Below, one piece after another: positions 39,632-49,136 of a stretch of 64,000 nucleotides of DNA. The stretch's first letter is position 1. Every line of letters starts with the position of its first letter. The position numbers and the translations under genes are program-made. Location: assembly GCA_029298735.1 (NCBI GenBank), contig JANSLP010000027.1, positions 124,001-188,000 of the forward strand, given 5' to 3'. The notes beneath the pieces were generated by a model, which was given only the letters and a program-made list of their open reading frames with translations, was not told the DNA's origin and did no database searches. This DNA is from Ophiostoma sp. CBS 140.51 (lineage: Eukaryota > Ascomycota > Sordariomycetes > Ophiostomatales > Ophiostomataceae).

Positions 39632-40719
39632 TTTGAGGGAGAGAGAGGGAGAGGGAGAGGAATTAAAAAAGTCGGAGTTCGGTATCGACGTAGTTGTCGT
39701 CGTCGGATCGCTTGTCGTCGAGGTGTGAGGTGAGGATCTCGAAGAAAGCGAAAGTTTGGCTGGCAGCTTTCCGTTCTATTTTTTTCTTCGAGGAAACTTA
39801 GTTTTTTTTTCGGAGTCGGCCGCTCATTGGCCTGGTGGTGCAACTAAAATGGGTCCCTTCCCTTTCTGGTGCAGTTTGTCCTTATCTTATCGCGCTTTAA
39901 AGTGGATACTCTTTCCAGCCTTCTCAACTTCTGCGATTTGAAGAGAGAAGGAGCAGTTGAGCGTCCCCTGGAATTACAGTGGGTCTCGACCAGATGAGCT
40001 TCAGTCGAAAAGAAGCTCGAGACACAGCGCTTCCTATGTCAGTGAAAATGATGACGAATATATTTGAAAAGTCCAGAATAAATTCAAAGATGAGTTCATG
40101 CATATGAGAGTAAGGAAAGACTCAGAGAACGTACTCTTTTTACCTCATTCACACCTTCTCAGTTCTCGCCTTTCGTCTTACTTTCGACGAAATTCGGTCA
40201 AACAAGCAAAAGACTCATACACAGCAGAGTGCATAGTTTGCCGATCATTCTCAAGTGGGGAAAGAGAGAAGAGAGGAGCTCCGACTCAGGCCGACTGCGG
40301 ATGGACTTGCCATCACAGGAGATAATACGGTGACAAAAGACACATCTGGAAGGAAGGCTCGGTGCTGTTTATTTAGTAGAATTTAGTAGAAGGGAAAGAG
40401 CACCATTCGGAGGCTCCCGCTTATCGGGCCCCTTCCGTCTAAGTCTTATCAGACCCCAACAACGTACTTACAGGGAAGGTGCGACGTGCATACGCGAGAG
40501 GGGCCGGCCAGGAACGGCCAACGAGAGGACTCGGGGAAATGTCGTCAACTTGTTTAAATGCGAAATGGAGAATAAAAGGCAGAGTGTCTGCTGTCAGCCG
40601 GAATTAGAGGGAAAAGAATAACAGATAGCCATTCACCCATCATCAATGACCACACAAAGACCACCTCAACTCCGCACCCAACATCACCACCACACCTCTT
40701 CCACACACCACACACCACG
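39632..40719. promoter_or_regulatory. Divergent promoter region of GAR1 and the carbon-nitrogen hydrolase
   Basis: 1.1 kb without coding signal. A TATA-like AATAAAAGG lies near 40571, about 145 bp before the hydrolase ATG, and the leader is CAC-rich. GAR1's leader (39632-39780) is TC/GA-rich. Confidence 0.5.
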
Positions 40720-41760
40720 ATGCCCCGGACAATTATTGTCGCCGCTGCCCAGATGGGTCCCATCGCCCACGAGGCCACCAACCCGGGTGGACCTCAGTCG
40801 CGTGAGCCGGCCATGGCCCGCATGCTCAAGCTGCTGGAAGACGCCGCCGCCCAGGGCGCCCAGCTGGTCGTCTTCCCCGAACTGGCCTTGACGACCTTTT
40901 TTCCACGCGCCATGTTGACCGACGCCGCCGAGGTCGCCGCCCTCTTTGAACCCGAGTCGGACGCGCCCGGTGCGCCGAGCATTGTTGAGTCGCCCCACTT
41001 GAAGCCGCTACTCACCAAGGCGACGGAGTTGGGCGTCGATGTCAGTATTGGCTATGCTGAACGGTGGACCGACTCTGCTTCCGGCACAACGACAGACTAC
41101 AACACGGCCATCTACTACTCGGCCAAGACGGGCGGTGTTGTGGCCAAGTACCGCAAGGTGCATTTGCCCGGGCGGACAACTCTGTTGCCCGAGGGGTCAG
41201 CACAGCAGCTGGAAAAGTACTACTTCACACCAGGCAACCTAGGCTTACAAGCGTTCCGAGTCCCCTCTCTTCCCACTACTGCCGAAGAAGGACAAGGTGC
41301 CATCACGGGTATGCTCATTTGCAACGACCGGCGGTGGGCCGAGGCATGGCGTTGTCTGGGCCTGCAGGGCGTGGAGCTGGTACTGTGCGGCTACAACACG
41401 TCCGACTACAAGCCGCAGGATGCAGGAACTGTGGAGGAGCAAACGGAGATGGCGCTGCTGCACCACCACATTAGCTGCCAGTCGGGCAGCTACACGAATG
41501 CGTGTTTTAGTGTGAATGTAGCCAAGGCCGGTGTTGAGGCGGAGGGAGCGGGTGGTGGACTGATTGGCGGCACGGTGATTTATGACCCCCTGGGCCGCAA
41601 AGTCGGCGAGACCAAGACGCTGGCTGACGAACTGTTGGTGGCCACGCTGGACCTGGACGACTGCAAGAAGCCCAAGGCGACCATTTTCAACTTTGCCAAC
41701 CACCGGCGGGTTGAGCACTATGCCCGGATTGTCGAGCAGGTCGGTGTTGTTGAGCCATAA
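40720..41760 (+). CDS. Carbon-nitrogen hydrolase, N-carbamoyl-D-amino acid hydrolase-like
   Basis: Intronless 346-residue nitrilase-superfamily enzyme. The catalytic triad is visible: Glu54 in VFPELALTTFF, Lys146 in KYRKVHLPG, and the nucleophile Cys201 in GMLICNDRRWAEAW. The latter sequence, with Asp-Arg-Arg-Trp after the Cys, matches N-carbamoyl-D-amino-acid amidohydrolases (bacterial DCase, catalytic Glu46, Lys126 and Cys171, about 304 residues) better than ureidopropionase or nitrilase branches. It would release a D- or other amino acid, CO2 and NH3 from an N-carbamoyl compound in the cytosol. Length is slightly above DCase because of short inserts near residues 110-125 and 183-193. The true substrate in fungi is unknown. 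Confidence 0.85.
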   Translation: MPRTIIVAAAQMGPIAHEATNPGGPQSREPAMARMLKLLEDAAAQGAQLVVFPELALTTFFPRAMLTDAAEVAALFEPESDAPGAPSIVESPHLKPLLTKATELGVDVSIGYAERWTDSASGTTTDYNTAIYYSAKTGGVVAKYRKVHLPGRTTLLPEGSAQQLEKYYFTPGNLGLQAFRVPSLPTTAEEGQGAITGMLICNDRRWAEAWRCLGLQGVELVLCGYNTSDYKPQDAGTVEEQTEMALLHHHISCQSGSYTNACFSVNVAKAGVEAEGAGGGLIGGTVIYDPLGRKVGETKTLADELLVATLDLDDCKKPKATIFNFANHRRVEHYARIVEQVGVVEP

Positions 41761-42076
41761 GTGGGTGGCGTAGTTGGTAGATAAAGTCGACGAGCATCAT
41801 AATCAAACACATCATAATCAAAACAAGCAGTCCAAAACCTTGACAAAATGTATCCATTGTATATGCACCCATCATTACACAAACTGAATTCCCAAAAAGA
41901 CCAAGAAAAGCCAAAGAGAGAAGAGACAAACCGTCTCACCCAACAACCGTAAGTAAAGCGAGAAGACATTATAACATAACATGCAGACGCAAAACAGAAA
42001 CAAACATAACGACAAAACGATAAAATATAATCAAAAGAAAGCATTACACGTCACTTCAACTCTCTCCTCCTCTCCC
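41761..42076. other. Convergent spacer
   Basis: A-rich 3'-UTR-like spacer between the hydrolase (+) and SMC4 (-). Nothing else is recognised. Confidence 0.6.
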
Positions 42077-45000
42077 TCACGGCGGCGACGCCAGCTGGCC
42101 GATTTGCATTTGTGTTTGCGGCCGGACCGGTGTCTGGGCCACAGTCACGTCGTGTTGTGCCTGTTGTTGCGCCGCCGCTTGCTGCTGCTGCCGGAGCTGC
42201 TGCCGCCGCATCGCCTGTGCCTGCTGCTGGCTACGCTGCCGCACAATGTAGTCCTGGTTCTCAATCGTGACGCTCTTGGTCATGTGGTTGACCTTGTAGA
42301 CGCCCACGAGGCGCGCCGCCAGCTCAAACATGTTGTTGCGCAGCGAAATGACAATAAACTGGGCATTCTTGGTGCGCTCCTTAATGTAGTTGGCGACAAT
42401 GGAGACGTTGCGGAAGTCGAGGGCGGCGTCAATCTCGTCCATGACGTACAGCGGCGTGGGCTTGTAGTGGTGCAGCGCAAAGACGAGCGCCAGACTGCTC
42501 AGCGTCTTTTCACCACCCGACAGGTTGCTAATGTTCTTCCACGACTTCTTGGGGGGCATCACGGAGAACAAAATACCTTCCGAGAAGGGGTCAAGCGAGT
42601 CCACCAACTCCAGCTCGGCGTTGCCGCCCATCGTAATCATCTGGTACATTTCCTTGAGGCGCAGGGAAATGGTGCTGAAGCCTTCCATAAACCCCTCGAG
42701 ACGCAACCGGCGCAGGTCGTCGCACCGCTTCTTGGCCGTGTCGCGCTGCAGGACCGCCGTTGCCAGGTCCGACGACCGCGCCGCATGTTCTTCGACGCGC
42801 CGCCGGTACTCAGCCAGTACGCCCAGGTCCACGTTGGTGTTCTGCGTCTTTTCTTCCAGAGTGGCAATCTCGCTCTTGAGAACGGCCTTGTCCATGTCCG
42901 CCAGCTCGTCCTTGCTGTATTGGCTGAAGGTGAGGGGCGGCGTGTTGCTGTCGGTGCGACGGGGAACAGGCGCCGCCTGGGTGATGGTGATGTCGCCCTC
43001 TTCGGCTTCACCTTCAGAGGAAGGTGCCTCGCCAGACGACTCGGTCTCCTCCGTCTCGGCGGCAGAGCCTTCGGTGCCTTCGGCACTCTCCTCGCCTTCA
43101 GCAGCCTCACCCTCGGCGTCCTCCACCGGTTCCTTCTTGATCGTCACCGGCTTCGAGTACTCCAGGTCGTTAATGTCGTGCAGCCGCAGCTTCGACAGCT
43201 TGTTCTCCCAGTAGTGCAGCCGCTGGTGGTTGTCTGAGAGCACCTTTTGGTTCTCCTCGAGCTTGTTGCGCATCTCGATTTCGACGGCGCGCGTCGTGTT
43301 GAGCGCCGTCATCTTTTCGTCGAGCTCCGCTTTCAGTTCGGCCAACACCTGCTTTTTGAGGAGCAAATCCTCCTGGGCCTCTTCAACGGCCGCCTTGAGC
43401 GACTCGGCGTTCTCGTCCTGCGACTCAATCTCGGCCTCGAGCGCCTCGAGATCGCGTGTGGCCGCCTCGTACTCCTTGGTGGCCTTGGCGTGGTCTTTTT
43501 CGAGCTTCGTCTTTTGCTTCTCGGCCTTGGCTTTGCGCACCTCGGCATTGGACGTCTCTTCGTTGTTGGACGCGAGCTGCTCTTTGGTGGCGTCAATTTT
43601 GGCCCGCTGCGCCCGCAGCTTCTCGCCACCAACCTCCATAATCTTGTCCTGCAGCTCCTTGATTTCCTCCTCGACACTGGCCGTCTCGCCGTGCAGCTTC
43701 TCGACTGTCTTGTTGAGCGAAGCAATCTCTTTCTCCAAGACAGCAATACGGTTGTCGTCCGACTGCGACGGCTGGTGCTCCTTGCTGAGTTCCTTGATGC
43801 GCCGCTGTGCGTCCGCCAGGTTCTTAGCCGCGCTCTCGATTTCCAGATTATTTTTTTGCATCTGTGTCTCGAGCTGCGGGATCTGGTCGCGCAGGAACCG
43901 CAGCCGGCCCTCGAGCTCGCGCTGCCGGTCCTGGAACTCGGCGAACCGCTGCTCCAGCGCATCCCGGTCCACCTCCAGCTTGGCCACCTGCTCCTTGCTC
44001 GTGTCCGGTGTCAGCTTCGACGACATCAGGCCCTTCTTGACCGTGCTGCCACCACCCGACATGGTACCGGACTTGTCAATCAGCTCACCGTCCAGCGTCA
44101 CCACGCGCCATCTCTTGGCACCGTAGGCGATGCGGTTGGCCTGGGCCAGATCGGTCGCGACGAGCGTGTCTTGCAGGGCGTGGTAGAACGCAGGGCGGAA
44201 GCGGTCGTCCTTGGCGCGGATCAGGTCAAACAGACGCGGCGCATCCTCGGGCGTGCGGATGGGAGCGAGATCGCGCGTGCGCAGCTTGTCCAAACAGATA
44301 AAGTTGCCGCGGCCCAGGTTGGTCTTGCGCAGGTACTCAATGCACTGCTGACCGGCCTCGACTGTGTCCGTGACAAAGTTGTCGAGCGAAGGGCACGCCG
44401 TGGAGATGGCCACGTCGTACTTTTGGTCGATCGTGCCTAGGTTGCCGAGACGGCCGTGGAAGCCTTCGATACGACCGGACTCCTTCATGCGCATCAGCGC
44501 CGTCAGGACGTTGCCCTGCGTCTGGGTCTGTGAGAGACTGGACCGGGCCTCGTCGGCCTTTTGCCGTGCGTTGGAGAGCTGCGCGCGCAGCTTGGGCTCC
44601 TGCTGTGCCAGGCTCTCAAGCTCGGCCTCGACCTTCTTGGCCTCCTTCTCAAGACGGGCCTTTTCGACTTGGGCCGTCTTGAGCTCCTCGGCCTTGGCGT
44701 CACGGCCCTCTTCGATGCTGGAAATCTTGGCCTCCATTTCCTCAAGAGCAGTGGCGCCGGCGTTGGCCTTTTCCTGGAGAATGGCCAGCTCCGACTCAGC
44801 AACAGCAATGGCCGACTGTGTCTGGTTGAGCTTGTCCTTCCAGGGCTCGAGCGACTTCTGCTTGGTAGCGATCTGGTCGGAGAAGGCCTGCGTCTTGCCC
44901 TTGAGGCTGTCGCGGATGCTGGCCAGGTCGCCCTCCTCCTCCTTGATCTGCTCCTCGAGCTGTGCAATCTCCTCGGAACGCGTCTGGATCTCTTCGGTGC

Positions 45001-46966
45001 ACTGCTCAATGGTCTCGGTCGCCTCGGCCGCCGACTTCTCAGCATTATTGATGGCCTTGTCGAGCTTCTTGCGCTTGTCCGTCAGGAACTTGCGCTTCTC
45101 CTCAAACTTGACGCGCTCCTGGTCAAACTTGGTCATCTCCTTGATCAGCTCCTGAGTCTGCTTCTCGTGCGCGTCGCACTTCTTGCTGCCCTTGGCGAAT
45201 TGTTTCTCGAGCAGCTTAATGTCCTGCTCGCCGCCGTGGTGCTTCTCGAGCTCGGCGTCGAGTTCAGCCTGCATCTGCGAGATGGCCTCCTCGGTGACGG
45301 CGACGTTGTCGTGGCACTCGCTCGTGTAGATCTGGTAGAGGGCCGACTGCTTCATGGCGAGCTCGTTCTCGTCGCGGATGAATGCAATGGCCTTCTCCTT
45401 CTTGTCCTCGAGGCTGCTCTTCTCCTTCTCGACGTGCTGCACACGGCCGCTCTTCTCCATGCAAATGTCGTTGAGCGTCTCGACCTCGGTGGCCGCCTCC
45501 TCAATGGGTGTCTTGTACTTGGAGGTGCCAATGATGTCCTCGAGGTACTCGAGGAGACCGTCTTCATGCTCGTTGCCGGCCTTGGCCTTCATCTGAGCAA
45601 TGGATTCGACCTCACCCTGCAGAATCAGGAAACGCTTGTGGTCCAGGTCGACACCGCGGTCCTTGAGCAATGTCGTGACCGTCGTGAAGTTAGACGTCTT
45701 GTTGTTGATATAGTAAGTGCTCGAGTTGTTGCGGAAGGCTTTGCGGGAGATGATCAAATCCGACTCAGGGATGACTTCCGAGCCACCGCCGGGCTGCAGT
45801 TGCGTTAGTAGGAATAAACATCAAGAATTTACAATACATGGGTGGTGGTGGCCTACCAAATCCATCACTTCGCGGAAGTGGACGGCGACTTCGCAGTACT
45901 CCAGGTTGGGGTACTGGGCCGAGTTGTGGATAAGCGCCGACAGCTTGCCCTGACGCATCTTGCTGGCACGGAAACCAAAGACAAAAAGCAGCGAGTCAAT
46001 GACGTTGGACTTGCCAGAACCGTTGGGGCCAACAACGGACGAAAAGGACGCGTGGAAGGGGCCGACCTCCTGGACACCCGCGTAACTCTTGAAGTTGGTC
46101 AAGATGAGGTACGTGATGACAGTGCGGGCCTTGGGCACGGCCGGCTCAACAGGCGGGATGTTGGTCATGGTGCGCGACTTGAGCACAATGTCCATGGGCT
46201 TTTCCAAAATCGTGTCCATGGCGCGGATCGGCTTAGCAGCGGCTAACGCGTCGTCGGCAGCGCTGGTGCTCGAGGCTGTGCGTGGACGCTCATTGACGGA
46301 CGTGTTGGTAATGTCAGAGAGCGGTGTCATGGTCACGTCGCGCGCGTGGACAGTGTCGTCTGCCCCGAGCTCGTCGCCCGTCTCTTCAGCGGCCGATGCA
46401 TCTTCCGCCACAACAGGGGCAGGAGCAGATCCAGGTGCCACGTTCTCAGCATCCTCAGTGGCCGGCTCAGGTGAAGCAGACGGCTGGGGCGTAGGGATCG
46501 AAGAGAGAGACGAGAGAGACGACAGCGAAGGCACGTCGGGCGTCTCCGACTTGACAACGACCTGCTTGGATGCAGCCACGCTCTTGCGCTTGCGCGGGGC
46601 GGCTCTTTTGGGCGCAACTTCCGCAGCGTCGGCCTCGACAGACTGTGTCACAGTCGCAGCCGCCTGATCGGGGTCAAAGATCTCGCTGGGCTCAATCGTC
46701 GACGTCGAGGCAGCGACAGACGCGCGAGTCCGCCGTGTCCGAGTGGGCTTTGGAGCGAGCGTAGACGACCCTTCGGTCGCAATGGTCTTGCGCCTCGACG
46801 AAGAGGCGGCTGGCCGGCGTGGGCTGCGCGTCGGCGCTGGTGTGAAGTCCTCTTCGTCGTCCGGGTTGATTGTTCTGTTGATAGTCACATCGCCCGAGAT
46901 TTCGTCGTCCGATTCGACAATGGCGGTGCGCCGACTCGCGGCGCGTCGCGTCGGACGTGTCGACAT
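42077..46966 (-). CDS. SMC4: Condensin complex subunit Smc4
   Basis: ATPase subunit of condensin, paired with Smc2, for mitotic chromosome compaction. Two exons, 45857-46966 and 42077-45793, are joined by a 63-nt intron (GTAGGC...TACTAAC...CTGCAG) to give 1,608 residues. The N-terminal ~280 residues are a disordered, basic/Ser-rich extension. The Walker A GPNGSGKS is at residues 313-320. Smc4-specific sequences FREVMDL/PGGGSEVIPESD (spanning the splice site) and RKAFRNNSSTYYIN follow. Two coiled-coil arms flank the hinge (ALMRMKESGRIEGFHGRLG to GTMSGGGSTVKKG). The signature NLSGGEKTLSSLALVFAL lies at about 1,460 and Walker B PLYVMDEIDAALDFRN at about 1,485. An acidic insert of ~60 residues interrupts the C-terminal arm, and the last ~60 residues are Gln-rich. 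The transcript is divergent from the ELYS-like gene. Confidence 0.96.
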
Positions 46967-47404
46967 CGCGTCGGCAGGGGGAGTATATGTGAAAAAGTCG
47001 TAAACTTAGTTGTTATCGAATGTGTTGTCGTGAGTTGTGGTGCCGTGTCGTTGACGGCGGTGTCGTTGGATCACAAACTCTGAGATTTCGAGATACTGTT
47101 GCAAAAGGAGAAGTGAGGCGCGAAAGTGTGTGTCGCCAGGACCCCTGGGAAGGCGTTGCCCCGCTTGTTGTTGATTTACGATTGCCGTTTTGGGTCGTAA
47201 ACAAAACAAGGGGAAAGTGCCCCACATAAAAAGTGCCCGCCAGTGCCTTGCACGTGACTGCGTGCCAGCATGGGAATATCGCTTTGGTGCATATATCAGG
47301 TTGGTGAAGGACCCAATGAAGCTTCATTCGAGCTTCAGCTTTGGTAGCTTTCGAGGTTCACGTCTACACACACATTTACCCACACAACCACGGCCATCGC
47401 AATA
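46967..47404. promoter_or_regulatory. Shared divergent promoter of SMC4 and the ELYS-like gene
   Basis: 438 bp separate the two start codons. Visible elements are an E-box CACGTGAC at 47251-47258, a TATA-like ATATAT at 47291-47296 on the ELYS side, a 14-bp perfect palindrome at 47315-47328, and a short upstream frame that ends on the ELYS start codon. Sharing of control is inferred from geometry. Confidence 0.6.
47251..47258 (+). promoter_or_regulatory. E-box CACGTGAC
   Basis: CACGTG core with the AC flank preferred by Cbf1-like bHLH proteins, near the middle of the SMC4-ELYS divergent promoter. Assigned by motif only. Confidence 0.45.
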
Positions 47405-47405
47405 A
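47316..47405 (+). other. Upstream open reading frame ending on the ELYS start codon
   Basis: An ATG at 47316 opens a 29-codon frame whose TAA stop (47403-47405) shares its last A with the ATG of the ELYS-like gene, in the arrangement TAATG. The uATG context (ACCCA before ATG) is fair. The frame counts as a uORF only if transcription starts upstream of 47316; the TATA-like element at ~47291 makes that borderline. Confidence 0.5.
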
Positions 47406-48599
47406 TGTCTGGCCGGCTCGACTTTCGGAATTTTAGCGATGTCTTTGGCAACGGCGACACGCTGCCGTACGATGCACACGTCAATCGTGACATTGAGTCG
47501 AAGCGCAAGAGCCTCGGCGGCGTCCTCTTTGTCGACCGAGTCTTTACCGCCTTGGGGATATCAAAAGGTGAGAACAGGCACTGATGGCAAGTCTAATGAA
47601 CGCAGTCGCAATATACTAACCTTCCCTCCAGTCAAGATGTACCCTCCAAAGGACACTCGCACACTGCACGACCTCTTCCAGCAGATCCTCGCCAGCAAAA
47701 TGACAACACACCACAAACTCTCTGCCCTCTACTACCTGTTGCTCGACCACGACGAGGGGCTCAGCGCCCGCTCCAAGATTTCCGACAACTTTGCCGCCCA
47801 GACGGGTATGCCCAAACGCTACCAGATCTTTATGAGCGGACTCTGGCACATGGACCGCCTCCAGTTTGGCGTCGCCCTCGAGTACCTGGCACACCCGAGC
47901 CTGCTTCCCGAGTTTGCCGACAATATCGTGACGGTGCTGGTGCGGCATGCTGAGAACAATGATTATTCGCTGGCCCTGGCGTACTACGTGACCGTGCAGC
48001 CCGTGCTCAAGACACAAGAGGCGGTGGAGCTGCTGTTTGAGGCGCTGTCGCGGACGGATGTGAGCGAGGCGTTTTACTATACACGGACGCTGGCCGGGCC
48101 GGCACGGCAGCAGCTGTTTGAGCAGCTGGTGGGATCGGTCCTCAAGGATGCGGGGGCCGGTGGTGCGTCGTCCAGCAGCAACAACAGTGGGGGCGGCAAC
48201 CTTGATGTGGCGGGCCGGTCGGCGGAGCTGATTAGCCTGCCACTCGATGCACAAGAAGAGACGTGGCTGCGGGCGTACCTGACTGTGGGCGACGGCCGGA
48301 AGCTCAAGCGGGCCAAAGACACGATGATTATGAAGAAGATTGTGTCGGGCGACGTGGACCTGAGCGAGGGCAGCAAGAGTCTGACCGGTCCTTGGGGTAT
48401 TGTGCTGCAAGGGTTCCGGCACGAGACCGGCGGTGAGCAATAGGGTGCCACTGCCGGCCGTGCCGTACACACTGTAGTTGCAAAGAAGGGGGAGAAGGAT
48501 GAGGAGGAGAAGAAAGATGAGAAGGATGGCGGCAGAGACCACAAGGGGAAGGAGAAGTATGCGCAGTCGTATCACGAGGGCGTGCTCATCGAACTGTAG
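47405..48599 (+). CDS. ELYS-like nuclear pore/chromatin protein, with probable third exon
   Basis: Contains the ELYS-like helical domain (found in metazoan ELYS/MEL-28 and fungal Ely5-type proteins) associated with the Nup84/Nup107 nuclear pore complex. Exon 1 is 47405-47567; a 64-nt intron (GTGAGA, branch TACTAAC, CCAG) leads to exon 2 at 47632. Recognisable blocks are MYPPKDTRTLHDLFQQILAS, HHKLSALYYLLLD, FMSGLWHMDRLQFGVALEYL and EAFYYTRTLAGPARQQLFEQ. Read without further splicing the protein stops at 48443 (324 residues, ending ETGGEQ). A second 45-nt intron at 48433-48477 (GTGAGC...TGTAG) removes that stop and joins a Lys/Glu-rich tail of about 40 residues ending YAQSYHEGVLIEL, with stop at 48597-48599 (361 residues). 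The last exon is inferred and its branch site is weak. Confidence 0.82.
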
Positions 48600-49136
48600 C
48601 GCGTGGTTTTGATATCTATTTTTTCAGGGGAGTTTTGGGCAAAAGGTCTACTTGGGATTTGGTTTTCTTGTTTTAATTTTCAGCAGATGACAGCATATAG
48701 TAATACGCATTATACTTGCCTATTTACTTTATATTGAACTAGAGGTGACCAGATAGTGAGTCGAAGGTGAGCCAGAGGTGATTCGAAAGTGATATCAAAG
48801 TGACAACCAAAAACTGGCAACGGTTACACGGATCCACAATAAGTTCAGGTATAACGGACAGTTGACATGACAGTTGACAATAACTTCAACAATAGTGTCA
48901 CGACAACTTATATGTGGACCAAAGTGAATGAGGACAAAGTGAAAAATGCGCCATGCTTGGTTGTAGAATACATAAAATGAAAATATAGAGACAAAACATA
49001 TAGAGAATATATTCAGCCACGCCCGTAGAAAAATGATGTTGAACAAAAAAAACAAAAGATGACGAGAAAAGATCCAAAATGTGCCAAGTTTCATATATAC
49101 ATCAACTCATAACTTCTTCTCTCTCTCTAAGCTCTC
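48600..49136. other. Convergent spacer
   Basis: AT-rich sequence between ELYS (+) and the proline-rich gene (-). Several GAAGGTGA/AAAGTGA-like short repeats occur at 48750-48805 (AGGTGACC, AGGTGAGCC, AGGTGATTC, AAGTGATAT, AAGTGACAA). No gene is recognised. Confidence 0.55.

Noticed and set aside
41981..45808. Long plus-strand open frames (up to ~415 codons)
   Set aside because: Antisense shadows of the Smc4 coiled coil; Leu-rich low-complexity sequence mirrors CTC/GAG codons.
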